DNA of 64,000 nucleotides, taken from NCBI GenBank assembly GCA_977006965.1, contig OZ345375.1, positions 2,480,001 through 2,544,000 on the forward strand, written 5' to 3'. Each line of letters opens with the position of its first letter. Position 1 is the stretch's first letter. Under the pieces are notes generated by a model. The model saw only the letters and a list, made by a program, of their open reading frames with translations, was not told the origin of the DNA and searched no databases. Below, piece after piece: positions 1 to 12,100 of the stretch. The translations under genes and the position numbers were made by a program. This stretch comes from Phymatolithon calcareum. Its lineage: Eukaryota; Rhodophyta; Florideophyceae; Hapalidiales.

Positions 1-1960
1 GAAATTATTGTTTTCCCATTGGGAGGAAACGAAAAACTTGTTAAGTAGCAGTGCACACTTGCGGATGCCCACGAATTTCTCCCACTGTTGGCGTCCCACA
101 ATCGAACAGTGCCATCATGGGATACTGATGCAATTTGACTTCCATCAGGACTGAATCTAGCACAATTCACCCAATCCGTGTGTCCTTCAAACGGCTGACC
201 GATACTCGTCCACTCTCCCTTGTGCCACACACGAATTGTATTGTCATCTAATCCCGTCACCAACCGTTGGCCCGTCCCGCTGAATGCACCAGAACTTATG
301 CAATCCCCGTACGCGTCGGCATCTTTGAAAATAGAGCTCCCTATGCAACTGTCCAAGAGTTTCGGTGTTCCATCAATCAGACCCGTTGCAACCGATTGGT
401 TGTCATTCAAAACAGCGACACAATCGATACTCCACTGCTGCAGGACTTCTCGAATCAGTGCACCGATGCCCGCCTCCAGAAATCATCAATGTACGATCCT
501 TAGCACACGAAAATATCTTCTCACCATTGCTACTCACCATACCCGCTCGCTGTGCCCCTCAAAAACGCGCACAGGCGACTCAGTTGTCGCCCATTCCCAG
601 ACTGCGATCGATTTGTCATCCCACCCAAAGACGATTGTTTTAGATGCCGCAGCAAACGATAAGCATCTTACCGTCTGATTGTGTCCTTTCCGCCGCTTCG
701 ATATGTCACCTGTCGACGCATCTATGACTACAACAGCACTGCCTGCTCCTGATGCGACAAAAACGTCCACGCGGAGAGCAATCAACTATCCAGCACTTTC
801 CTCTCACGGGAATCTCCATGACCAGCGCGCTGCGCGAATCTGGAAAAAAAGAGTTCACGGGTTCCAAATATGACTTTCGTGTGTACGATTCGACGCTTTT
901 CAAGTACGCGTCTACATCCGCGATCTACGTCCTTGTGTTGAACAGCCGTCCGCACACTTGGAACAGAAACGGTCGCTGTCCTTCCTTTACGCATCCCCAC
1001 GACAATTTTATTCCTTTCAAAAGCAATTCGAAGCTCTGTCTCACTCTTTGTGGAATACGTTCGTCGCCAAGCGTCAGCAGACAGTCAAAGTCTGCTTTCG
1101 GTGCCAACATACCACCGATATCACCACGTGCATAAGTCCAACGCTCATCCAACAAAAGAACGCCAAGCTCCATCATCAAATCTGCAGACACCAGGTGTCT
1201 GCAAAGTTCCACAAGAATAAATCCGTCCTCTCCGATGGACCACCATGGTCTCGATTTCTGTGCCAATAATCACCTAGTTCTGCAATCAAAGAATTTTCAA
1301 ATATGCCCAGTTTCGATGACATATATCCATTCAGAAGCTGTGTATAACATATCGAGCTTGTATTCATCCTTTCCCCCTGTCGTTTACAAAACTCCAAATG
1401 TAGATCGTGCAGCATAAGACCACTTTCTTTCCCTGCCCTTCTCCATCTTCCTGAAAGGTGAGCTTTCGAAGACTCAACCAGTTGAGAAGGCGCACGACTG
1501 CCAAATCAAAACTTTGTCGACGTTCCACATTCGGCTTAAGACTAAAATGTGCATACAAGCCTGGATTTGCACCACGCAAAACCTGTGTACAAATCGGCGA
1601 TCGTGTGGTCTACCACAACACCATGCGTTCTCTACAGCTTTACAAATCTAGCTTCCACGATTTTAAGGCTGAGGGCGAGTTCTGCGTTCAAGCTCAGGCC
1701 CCCTGGGCCTTGCTCTTCCTCAAATTCAATGCTCTGCTTCTCCAGCAGTGAAGCATATTATCTCCATGTTCACTTGCGAGGAAACAAACTGCGCTTTCTG
1801 CAATTGCCAGCTCTATCGCCAACCCGCCGCAACTCTTTAGGATTTTCACAATACTCTTTCTCACGTTCTCGGTGACTTCTGTAAGCCCGTACTTCGCAGC
1901 ATCTTGTTTCACATGCGTCATAAACATCCTCACAGACACGTCCCCTAGTGCATCCGCTGC
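1..1960 (-). pseudogene. NB-ARC/WD40 (APAF-1-like STAND) pseudogene, copy 1, truncated by the window edge
   Basis: Read on the minus strand, the pieces occur in the order of an NB-ARC-WD40 signalling ATPase. First is an NB-ARC C-lobe with ILKSCGGLAIEL (about 1940-1700). Next is a winged-helix/LHDLHLEF segment (about 1580-1370). Then comes a linker with HLVSADLMMELGVLLLDERW (about 1205-1140). Last are WD40 repeats containing DDKSIAVWEW (about 620) and, in the 250-70 region, FEGHTDWVNCARFSPDGSQ followed by GTVRLWD. The frame changes several times and stops interrupt it, so this is a decayed gene. In intact family members the WD40 propeller senses a ligand and NB-ARC is a nucleotide-controlled switch. 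No P-loop is visible here. The right boundary joins copy 2 near 1960. The gene continues past base 1. Confidence 0.75.
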
Positions 1961-2955
1961 TCACAGCAACGCCCGTTCCCCCTTTCTGTGCCCTTCGGGA
2001 ACACGCACTGGCGACTCAAATGTCTCCCATTCCCAGACTTCGATCCATCCATCATCCGACCATGAGACAATTGTTCTTGACGAAGCAGCAAACGATAAGC
2101 ACAATACAAGGTCAGTATGTCATTTCAGCCCCTTCAATATGTCACATGTCGACGCATCTGCGACTACAACATCACTGTCTGCGCCTGATGCGACAAAAGG
2201 TCCACATGGAGAACAATCAACTGCATCGCAATGCCCTCCCATGGGGATGTCCATGACCTGCGCGCTTTGCGGACCTTGGAAAAACAGGTTCACGAATCGC
2301 AAATATGGCTTTGGTGTGTGCCATTCCACGCTTTTCAAGTACGCTTCTACAACTGCGATCTCCGTTCCTATGTTGAAAAGTCGTCCGCACACTGAGAAGA
2401 GAAACGGTCGCTGCCCTTCCCTTACTCTTCCCCACGACAACTGTATTGCTTTCGAAAGCAATTTGAAGCTATGTCGGATTCATTGTGGAACAAGTTCGTC
2501 CCCAAGAGTCAGAAAACAATCAAACTCTGATTTCAGTCCCAACACCCCACCGATATTACCAAGTTTATGTGTCCAACGCCCATCAAAGAAAAGAACACCA
2601 AGCTCCATCATCAAATCTGCAGACACCAGGTGTCTGCCAATTTACACATGGATATATCCTCCTCTCCTACAGACCACCACGCTCTCGGTTTCTTAGTCAA
2701 CAACATTTGCTCAAATGAATCACATTGATCTGCAACCAACGATTCTGCACACGTGCTCAGATACGGTGCCAGATATCCGTTCAGAAGCTATGTGTACCAT
2801 ACTGACATTGTCTTCATTGCTCCGACTGTCGTTTACAAAATTCCAATTTCAAATCATGCAGAATGAGACCACCTTCTTTTCCCCACCCTTATGCTGTCTA
2901 CTATGGAACCTGTTATCAGCAGTTTCCACGCTATTTTCTACCACTTTATAGGTAC
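1960..2955 (-). pseudogene. NB-ARC/WD40 pseudogene, copy 2
   Basis: This is a second minus-strand copy of the linker-plus-WD40 part of the same gene family. The segment around 2650-2590 repeats the linker seen in copy 1 (ADTWCLQI). The segment 2461-2120 repeats the GRVREGQRPFLFSVCGRLFN stretch and a WD40 strand (PCGPFVASGADSDVV). About 2060-1970 ends in a degenerate WD40 unit (IEVWEWETFESPVRV). Several frameshifts and stops separate these. It directly abuts copy 1, so the two look like a tandem duplication. Its right end lies inside the inverted repeat arm described at 2800-3143. Confidence 0.65.
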
Positions 2956-3143
2956 TAGAACCCGAACCAGGAGAGTACGATTCCTTATGTTAGAAGTTCG
3001 AACTCAGAACTGGTATTTTACAATAGGAGTTTAGAACACTATTTAACATCTATCAGTTAAATTTAGAGAACAATTTTTTAAAAACAATTTCACAAAATTT
3101 AATTTAAAAAACTAAAGTTATGGTACTGTGCGAGCGAGCGAGC
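2800..3143 (+). repeat. Left arm of a large inverted repeat (partner 5177-5480)
   Basis: This sequence reappears reverse-complemented at 5177-5480. Matching landmarks are GGTACTAGAACC at 2951 against GGTTCTAGTACC near 5321, then GTTCGAACTCAGAACT against AGTTCTGAGTTCGAAC, then the terminal motif ACTAAAGTTATGG (3111-3123) against CCATAACTTTAGT (ending 5201). The arms diverge by small substitutions and indels. The 3144-5176 interior is not shared. The outer ends continue into NB-ARC linker sequence on both sides. Confidence 0.7.
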
Positions 3144-3164
3144 GCACAATTCCATAACTTTAGT
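3111..3164. repeat. Stem-loop at the inverted-repeat terminus
   Basis: ACTAAAGTTATGG (3111-3123) is followed by its exact reverse complement CCATAACTTTAGT (3152-3164). Inside it, GTGCG (3128-3132) pairs with CGCAC (3143-3147) around a GAGC-type repeat. The first 33 bases recur nearly identically at 34279-34311 and 39031-39063, and inverted in shorter form at 5177-5201. It looks like a transposon terminus. Confidence 0.65.
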
Positions 3165-3202
3165 TATGGTATTAGAGGAGATGTTGAGTTATGACACCCA
3201 CT

Positions 3203-3375
3203 AATTTCATTGGACGAGACGGTCGAAATGATTGGACCACATTCATCGAGTCAGTGATTTCATTGGACGAGATAGTCGAAATGATTGGACCACATTCTTC
3301 GCGTTCTGTGATTTCATTGGACGAGATAGTCCAAATGATTGGACCACATTCATCGCGATCTGTGATTTCATTGGA
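3203..3375. repeat. 54-bp minisatellite, about three units
   Basis: A 54-bp unit beginning ATTTCATTGGACGAGATAGT repeats about three times with few differences. Because 54 is divisible by three, the minus strand reads through as an 18-residue repeat of the form SNEITDRDECGPIIWTIS (3408-3172). Diverged units occur at 4080-4190. A further, less diverged unit or so lies at 34370-34455. No known protein repeat is recognised, so the open frame may simply follow from the unit length. Confidence 0.7.
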
Positions 3376-3439
3376 CCTCTCAGAGATTAAAATTTGTAGA
3401 TTTTGCAACTTAAAAAAATTGATAATTTCTCTTGTTCGC

Positions 3440-4680
3440 CAATATTTTGGCCATTGAAAAGTTCGCCGTTTCAGAAATTCTGAAGAATGCTGCCTTCTTT
3501 GATACTTTCAAAGAGGCGTTCTGATCCGCCTCCTTGACTTATATTCTAAAAATATTTACATATTTGGCATTTTTATTTGAATTGCCACTCCACGAACACA
3601 ACCAGCTAGCCAATTATGGTTTCGAAGAGGCGTTCTGATCAGCCTCCTTGACATATATATTCTGAATATGCAACTTAAAATAATTGATAATTTTTCCTGT
3701 TCGCCAATATTTTGGCCATTGAAAAGTTGGACTTTTCAGAAAATCTGAAAAATGCCGCCTTCTTTGATACTTTCAAAGAGGCGTTCTGATCCGCCTCCGT
3801 GACTTATATTCTAAAAATATTTGCATATTTGGCATTTAATTTGAATTGCCACTCCACGAACACCACCAGCTAGCCAATTATGGTCTCAAAGAGGCGTTCT
3901 GATCCGCCTCCATGACTTATATTCTAAAAATATTTGCATATTTGGCATTTTAATTTGAATTGCCACTCCACGAACACGACCAGCTAGCCAATTATGTTAT
4001 GGTATTAGAGGAGATGTTGAGTTATGACACCCATGTTTCTAAGAATATAATTGGATGAGTTTATCGAATTTGATTGAACGAGATCGTCGAAATGATTGGA
4101 GCACATTCATCAGGTTCTGCCATTTCATTGGACGAGATAGCCTAAATGATTGGACCAAATTCATCGCGTTCTTTGCTTTCATTGGACGATTCAGGGATTC
4201 AAATATGTAGATTTTGCAATTTAAAAAAGTTGAAAATGTTTTGTGTTCGCCAATATCTTGGGTATTGAAAAAGTTGGACATTTTAGAAATTCTGTAGATT
4301 GCCGTCTTCTTTGAGTCTTTCAAAGAGGCGCTTTGACTCGCCTCCCTAACTTATATTGTAAGGTAATTTGGTGATTTTGCATATTGAATTGATTTGCAAC
4401 TCCTCGATCACCACCAGCTTGCCAATAGTTACAAAGGATCATGTACGACGGAGGCTTTGCTGTTTGTGAGGTGTGTTCAGATGTATTGTGAGCGTGGCAG
4501 GCTTCAACAAATGTGATGCAAGGGTTCCGTGAACGTGTATGAGACTTTTAAGGAGGCATTTTGAAGTGCTTCACTGACACTATTCTCACAAAACTTGCAG
4601 ATTCGCATTTTGAAATGATTTTCCACTCCACAAGCACCGCCAGCTAGCCCAATAGTCGCACCAGTGTCCTATAAGAGGGT
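3440..4680. repeat. Array of diverged AT-rich tandem repeats
   Basis: Units of roughly 120-260 bp share landmarks: a CTTTCAAAGAGGCGTTCTGA box followed by TCCGCCTCC, then a run containing TTTGCATATTTGGCAT, then CCACTCCACGAACAC and CAGCTAGCCAATTATG. They start near 3480, 3700, 3880, 4290 and 4540. A GGTATTAGAGGAGATG block recurs at 3168 and 3995. One further unit lies at 34470-34700. I see no credible coding region here. Confidence 0.6.
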
Positions 4681-5176
4681 TTCACCATGTTTGATGTGTG
4701 TTATGAAGTATTGTGAACGTGGCAGGTTTCGACAAGTGTGATGTGTTTGCCTGTACTGCGAATCAATAGTTTTCTTGTGCCATAGAGCACTGATTGAACG
4801 AACTGACAGTCTCTGTGAGTTCTACTGTAGTTAGTGTCAATTTGAAGAAATACTCCCCTCAATTGGGAAATTGGTAGACTCGTCCCTCACATTTGTCCAT
4901 AGCTTTAGTTTTTTCAACGTAACGATTTCAGAAATAATGCTGAGCTGTCCTCTTACAACACCATTGATATTTTCATAGTTTAAGTTAGTGCCATAAACGA
5001 CAGGGGATAAAATTTCACTTGCATGGTTATCAAAACTCACTGGCAAAGATAACGATTTAATATTCAGACAGATAAAGCCGCAATAGGTGAAACAGAGTTA
5101 AAAATGTGCTCTCTTCCAATCACATTCCGAAACCAAAAACTACATCCTGGTATATAGCATAATTATGGGCTCACAG
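4681..5176. other. Unassigned AT-rich spacer inside the inverted repeat
   Basis: This is the rest of the interior between the inverted arms. A short minus-strand open frame (5046-4837) has no recognisable motif, and I see nothing else. Confidence 0.4.
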
Positions 5177-5480
5177 GCTCGCGTAGTACCATAACTTTAG
5201 TTTTTTAAATTAAATTTTGTGTAATGTTTTTTAAAAAATTGTACTCTAAATTTAACCGACATACGTTAAATAAAACGAGTTCTGAGTTCGAACTTTTAAC
5301 ATTAGGAATCGTACTCTCCTGGTTCTAGTACCAATAAAGTGAAATAATCTTTAGAAACTAGGTTGAAAACTGGTGATAGCATTTTCCATAGTAGACAGCA
5401 GAAGTGTGGGGGAAAGAAGGAGGTCTCATGGTGCATGATATGTAATTGGACTTTTGTAAACAACAGGCGGAGCAATGAAG
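5177..5480 (-). repeat. Right arm of the large inverted repeat
   Basis: This is the reverse-complement partner of 2800-3143, ending at CCATAACTTTAGT (5189-5201) and followed inward by CTCGCG-type sequence. It runs outward directly into a plus-strand NB-ARC linker fragment, mirroring the left side. Confidence 0.7.
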
Positions 5481-5830
5481 CCAAGTCAGTATGGTACACA
5501 CAGCTTCTGAACGGATATCCGTCACCGGAACTGAGCACGTGTGGAAAATCGTTGGTTGCAGATCAATGTGATTCATTTGAGCGAATGTTGTTGACTAAGA
5601 AACCGAGAGGGTGGCGGTCCGTTGGAGAGGAGGATATATCCATGTGGTACTTGGCAGACACCTGGTGTCTGCAGATTTGATGACGGAGCTTGGTGGTATT
5701 TTGTTGGATGGGCGTTGGACACATGCACGTGGTAAGATCGGTGGGATGTTGGGACTTATTTCGAGGGAACGTGTTTATTTGATATTCAGAGATTTAGAAT
5801 CTGATGTACCATTTTTGAAAGTTTTATAAT
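5340..5830 (+). pseudogene. NB-ARC/WD40 pseudogene fragment, copy 3 (inverted)
   Basis: On the plus strand this fragment encodes the winged-helix-to-linker part of the family seen at 1-2955. It contains WYLADTWCLQI and, after an in-frame stop, HLVSADLMTELGGILLDGRW and RGKIGGM. It ends around 5830 with no WD40 repeats. It faces copies 1 and 2 across the inverted repeat. Confidence 0.65.
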
Positions 5831-6186
5831 TTATTCAATTGGGTCTATTGTCTATTCGAAGAATCAGGTATCCTCTTCGGAGAAGCAATTCCTGTCTCTC
5901 GCATGTACTGTGACGGTTTGTGCAAATATAATTCATACTATCGGTGGTGCAATATGGTGGCCAGTGTACTGGAATAGCTATTGAAAGCAATAAATTATCA
6001 TAATAGATTCATAATGTACCTGCTTTTCGCACTTCTAACGTTAAAATATCAAATAATAGCGGCACGTGGATTACACTTTCTCTCTTCACGTGCAATCAGT
6101 ACTATATCTTAACTGCACGCCAGAAAATTTGAGTGAGATACCCTTGATTCGTATTTTTAAACGAGGAAAACGGTACGTAAAAATTT
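5831..6186. other. Spacer 3' of the Helitron gene with a small palindrome
   Basis: This holds no gene. GCACGTG (6062-6068) and CACGTGC (6087-6093) form a 7-bp stem with an 18-nt loop about 95 nt past the Helitron stop. A hairpin is expected near a Helitron 3' end, but I found no canonical CTRR terminus beside it. Confidence 0.3.
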
Positions 6187-9100
6187 CTAAGTATTAAAAT
6201 CCCATGAAGGCAATGAGAAAATATCAAAATCTGACGGAGGGATTAGACACTGAAAGTGGTTACCGTCTGAGAAAAGTATTGGAATTTGAAATGGTACTGC
6301 TGCCTTCTCCAGAGTAATATCCGGATATGGACTGTAGACTGAAGTCGGGGACAAAGGACCAATAGTTGAATTTAGATCTAAGGTAGATTGATGTGTTCTT
6401 GTTGAAGAAGGACTATAAGATATAATGCTTTGATTTAATATAAGCGAAAGCAAGTTCATTTCATCACCAATGTCAGCAGCCCACAAGCAAATATTAGGAG
6501 TTCCAATCTTTAGAAACGAAGACAACATTTCTAATGAGTTGTTGTATCCTATTGCAGTAGAAAATTGCTGTAGAGCCACTCCTCGTCGAGAGGATAATAG
6601 GTTCATATTTCGTAGAAAGCTATGTTTTTTCTGCTCATCGGATTTTGACACTTCGGAAAGAAGGGAAGATATTTTTCTTCTACAATCTTGTGGATTCAAA
6701 TATAAAGCGTTTCCTAAACTCAAAGTGCAGTAGTAAATGGAGAGAACAGTTGCATATATCCAGCAATTTCCATCACCTGGAACATCAACAGGTTTCCATA
6801 GTGTAGGGTGTCTAGAAACACCATCGGTTATGAGTGAGGATATTGGAAGAGCAGGATCTCTAAAATTACAACTTACAAGTAATCTGTGGACAGAATTTAT
6901 TCTCATAACTGTTTGAGAGTGAAAATGAGGTACGAGCAATTCGAAACATGAGCTTCCGAAATCGGAAATATTATGTGAGGGGATTTTAACCGATTGATGA
7001 ATCACATTTTTTTCCCTTTTTTCGATATTTTTAGGTGGATAAAGGTCAATTATTGTTTCTTCCCGGTCGTTCTCTTCTACTCTGGTCAGGTTCTGAATCT
7101 CATTATTTACTTCATCCGGAAATATTTTTCCATTCATGAAATTCTCCAGTGTTCGTGTACAGAGCTCGTCAAGTCTTTCTTCTTCATTAAGAACCTCTTG
7201 AGAGGGCCTGAAATATTTAAAGTCTTCCTCTGTGAGTTTTTTGCAGAGAAAAAGACCTTCTAATGTTTTAACGCGAGAAGCCAATACATAGAGCGATGTT
7301 GGTTGTCTACCAGGTTCATTAACACTGTAGGACAAAATTGCATCACATGTTGTTCCTTGAAGTTTGTGGGTAGTCGCTGCAAATGATGGAGATATTGGAA
7401 TCTGTGTCACTTTTATACTGAAATTTCTGTTACGTATACACGACACGCGCACAGTAACTGAATATGGTAGTATTGGAATCGTATTATTAGGGTAGATTTC
7501 TGGTATATTTGGAAAGCGCTTCTTTAATTTTGCTTGCTCCACGGACACAAATACAACTTCCGGAATTGTGGATGAAATCTTCATTGGAGCACCCTTCACT
7601 AAAATTGTGCGAAAAGCGACATTCTCAGGAAACTGACACCCGAGTACAGTTCCGACTGACCCATTAGCAAGTCCAAGTTTTGGGCAAATATTCTGAGTTA
7701 TAAAAACGCGCATACCTGGAAAAATGGGAAGCAATGGTGATAATCTTTGCAATTTATTATCTCCAAGTTTTAGAAGATCTTCCAGTTGCTCCATGGTTGG
7801 TTTTGCACCTCTCTTTGTGGCACTAAATTGGGCCGGACATACAATAGGTATTTCAACTTCAGAACTATTTTGAGATATCTCAGAGGTGCTGAGCCAATTT
7901 ATAGAATGTCTGCTACGATTCGCTTGAACAGCAATTGGAAAGGATACATTTTTCTCTTGTCTATTCCTAAATTGCTTTTGTACTTCAGAAGTAGGGCACA
8001 ATGGATCCAAAAATCTGGTGTTCAAGACTTCAAAATCTTGAACTGTTTGATCACCAGTTCGCAGTCGTTTTAGGATACTTCCATAAGACGGATCAGATCG
8101 GTGTCTCATATTCTCTTTAAGCTTGACAACAGTTTTGAATGATTGCCAAATGTGGTAGCCTGTGATGTTAGTCACATTTGCGTTTGATTTTCTGGAGGTG
8201 CTTCCGCGTACACTTGATTCTTTTCCAGCTTTACTTACGCTATCCAGTAGGAAAGAGCTTGTCTCTACGAATGCAGGAGGCGAGAATACAAACTTTTCGA
8301 AGCAAGGAGGAAGCTGTGCGAAGTCACCTGCAGTTACTATGTGAATTCTGGCATCGCTACCTTTCTCAGTTCCCAAGAATGCTTTGATTTTCTTCATTGC
8401 CTTTGAAAATAGAGTCTGTCCTGTCATACTAATCTCGTCCCAAATAACCATGTAGACTCTTGACCATTCTTCTAATTGTTTCATTGTTGGTTTCTTATTT
8501 TGAAATATTTGTAGCTTAGAATGAACTGTCTCTCCATCAACTAATACTGCAGCAATACCAGTTGGAGCAACTGTGACAACAGCGTCAGGATATCCCCACC
8601 CAATTGCGAGAAATCGAATTGCTTCAACTATCCTCGACTTTCCAGTCCCTCCTTCACCAGATAAATGCATTCTAAGAGGTTTTCCTGGGGAATTTCTCAG
8701 CAGTGATCGCTTAAATGAGTCTAATAGATAGGAACCGGCTATTCGAAAAGCAATGGTCTGTCTTTCATTGAGCGTAAATCTATTTGTCACTTGATCAATA
8801 GATGAGTTAATAGTTTCTGCCAGTTTTCCAGAACAGTTATTATCGATATACTGATTTTCAGACTCATGTTTTGATTTAATCGCATCTTCAAGCAACCTAA
8901 CTACTGTTTCTTTCTTCGAGTTCTTTGCAGAAACGTTCAGCTCCATTTTTTTGGAATTTAATGCTTTACAGTCTTGTAATATTATGCTCTCATACGACGC
9001 TTCAATATCTTTTGATAAAACACGGGTATTAGAGTTGCTATTGAGTTTCCTTTCTCTAAAAGGCCAGTACGATACGGCTTTTTCATTTTCTGCTCTACTA

Positions 9101-12100
9101 ATTTGTTTGCCGACATGGCGCCTGACAACCGATCTCATTGCTCTGAGAGAGCGAACGTCTCTTTCTCTTGTACTATTGGCTATTCTTTCGTTGATATTTA
9201 TTTCATCAATTATGCTCTCCAGAATACGCTGAACTGATCCAGAGTGCAATTGAGAAGTAAATTGCTGTAAATCAATTGGAGTACACTCTTCTTGATCATC
9301 ACCACTCGTTTCCTCCAGAGTATCAATGTCATCATCTTCTACAACAGAAGCATCAGAATCTAATTCGAATGGATTTTCGTGCTGCAGTGCCCAATTTTCA
9401 CGTTGCTCTGCCCTCATCTCCTGCGCTCTTCGTTTCCCAATATAGTACTGCTGCATATTTGAGAGTATATGTGCAGCTTGAGAATTCTTGTACTGGACGC
9501 TATTTTTAAAATTTTGAAATGCCTCTTTGAATGTTTTGAACTGCTGTAGTATATTTACTTTGCTTCTGTAAGGTTTAAAAAGAAGTAATGCTATTTTAGC
9601 ATACTTTTCCATTTCCTCATCACTGATCTCGTACAAGTCAGGTATTCTAGGACCAATAATATCCGAGATTACTTTTACTTTACGTCGCTTAACCACTTTT
9701 GTAGCATAAAAGGGACGGTTCGGGTGAAGACGCATGCAATCTGGATTTGAATCAATGTCTTTGGGAATATCCTTGGATATAAGAAAGCCTTCTGTATAAT
9801 CGTACAGACATATTTTCTCCAACTCTAATGGGCGCAAAGTGTAATTCAATGTTACATTGAATGCAATGTAAGAATTTCCGTAAGGGATGAGTCCAATATC
9901 GCTTTCAACTTCATCCAAATCATACAAGTGCCTACCCAAGTGCAAACTTTGAAAGTCATGAGAGCAAACAAATGTAGTGCCATGTAATAAATAGTGCACA
10001 GCAGTTACAGCGCCAACTTCAACGAGGTCCGATCGAGCATATGCCATCGAAGCGATGCGTCCGTAGACAGTTCGGGTTGCAGAAATATCTTTTTTTAAAG
10101 CAGTTTCCTTTCCCAATCGCTTCGTGTAGGAAGCAATAGTGATGGCAGCGATATTATCTATTGTGAATTGGTCTTTTACGACATACTTGATGGTGTAATA
10201 AATTTCGTGCGCACAGCACAGAAGGAATCGAACATCATGATTTGATCGTATGACATGAAGCAAAACAGAATTGAAAGAGTTAATATATTCACTTCCTAGG
10301 GTTCTCTTTCCAGTAATGCTACCAAATTCATCAATTTCAGTCAGATGATTAGCTAATCTAGGAAAATTATATCTACAAAACCCTTCTTTGCAGTTTGAGC
10401 TTTTTTTGAAACAGCTTGCCGCATGTTTCCACCTAAGATTCTGGTTCAGAAGTAAAAGCTCTATCATGAAGATTGCGTGCACGAGCAGGTCTTCAGGAGA
10501 AGAAGTTTTATCTGGAGTCGAGGATATTCTTGGGACAGCTGACTTAATCGCAACTTTTCTGTCTTCTTCTTTCTCATATTTTCCTACACTGTCAACCGTG
10601 GAAAGCGAAAGAACATCAGAACAATTATTTCCCAGAGTATGTGAAGCGGATTGCTCAAATAACTGCATTTTCATTCGCCTCAAGTTATGACGAATAACTA
10701 CATCTCCTCCGAAACTGTTCTGACATGTTTTACATTTTGACGTCTCTGGAGGTGTTTCAAATTTCAAATTTCGAGAATATGCTATCTTAGAAATCTTAGT
10801 GGGTTCGATAGTGCCTTTCGAGAAACAATTAGGACATTCAAGCTCGCTTTCAGAATTAATTGCACTGGATTTAATTACGGAGTCTATATATGAATTCATT
10901 CGATCTCGGAAATCTTTATCTGTCTTCAGCAATAACATGATCTCATCAGAATTATTGGGAAATCCAGCTAAGAACACAATGAGATGAACATGTAACGTTC
11001 CCTTGCCTTGGTTTTCTATACCTCCCATGAAGGCTTTTGGTACACCGAAAAGACCACCTTGTTTTCGTGGAAGTTTCGTCTTCATATCAAAGCCAATCAT
11101 AGGTCCAGTAATCAGTTCTAAAATATTTGTGAAAAACAAATCACACGAGACTGGGTCTCTTCCTGCTATTTCTATCCGAGAAGCATTACAAGGAATGTCG
11201 TTCTCAGTTATGCTTATTAGATTATCTCTGTTTATGTCACCTGCAAAGAATGCTACAGTCGCATTTCCATTTTCATTAGGAGTAACTGTAATGAACATTG
11301 CAGCACTGTGATATTTAGCGGCCATACTCCATGCTTTACGCTGATATATTTTCCGTTCTTCGTTTGTAGCATATGTTTTCCCTAGTACAGCATTTACACG
11401 CCTGAGTAATCGTTTCCCCCCGTGATTCATCGTCTTTTCAGTGAATTTGTGTCCGTTTTTTAGAATTTCTCTCTTTCTAGTTTCCTGTTGTAGCTGCCCT
11501 GCAAGATCAGAAGCACTCACTTCATTCAGTATCTCGATTTCTTTTGGATTAAGTCTGCACGATAGTGAAATGTGAGACATTGCTCGTTTTCTGGACACAA
11601 TGTCGAATGCGATTAGTGGAAAAGTTTCGTCCTGCGAAAACCGTCTACTTGATAGTTTCAAGTAATGTTTAACACACTCTTCCAGACTAACACTGACATT
11701 TCTCGATACGTCCGGATGTCCGTATCCGAAAGGAAATAAATGAGGAAAAAGCCGACCAAAGAAATTTGGAGAGTTGGCAGGTAGGAGCTTTCCAGCTTGT
11801 TGCACATCTATAACTTGTGCAGTGGCCATTTTAAGCGTTGTGATAGGCTCTGTAGCTTCTTCATTTGTGAAAAGGGATGCATCTTGTCGTATGATAGTTT
11901 CTTCATCTGGATTCTGAGCACTGTCAAGAACTGTCGGTCTACGGATATTACTTTGATTTTCGGATATTTCTTCTGCGGACATTCGATCGTCTATATAGTA
12001 CACAGTGTTTATGTTGTCAAGCTCAGATTGTGCACTTGAAGATATGTTCTGTAGTCGGCATATTTCTCTTCCGTTTCTTTCCAGACACTTATACAGCGCA

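Noticed and set aside
2980-3010. tRNA-like GTTCGAA box
   Set aside because: No cloverleaf can be folded around it.
3111-3164. Rho-independent terminator or replication origin
   Set aside because: The window is eukaryotic, and the stem-loop is better explained as a mobile-element terminus repeated elsewhere.
3440-4680. CRISPR array
   Set aside because: Units are long, diverged and lack regular unique spacers; no cas genes are present.
6045-6100. Canonical Helitron 3' terminus (hairpin plus CTRR)
   Set aside because: A 7-bp palindrome is present, but no CTRR lies at the expected distance, so the end cannot be claimed.
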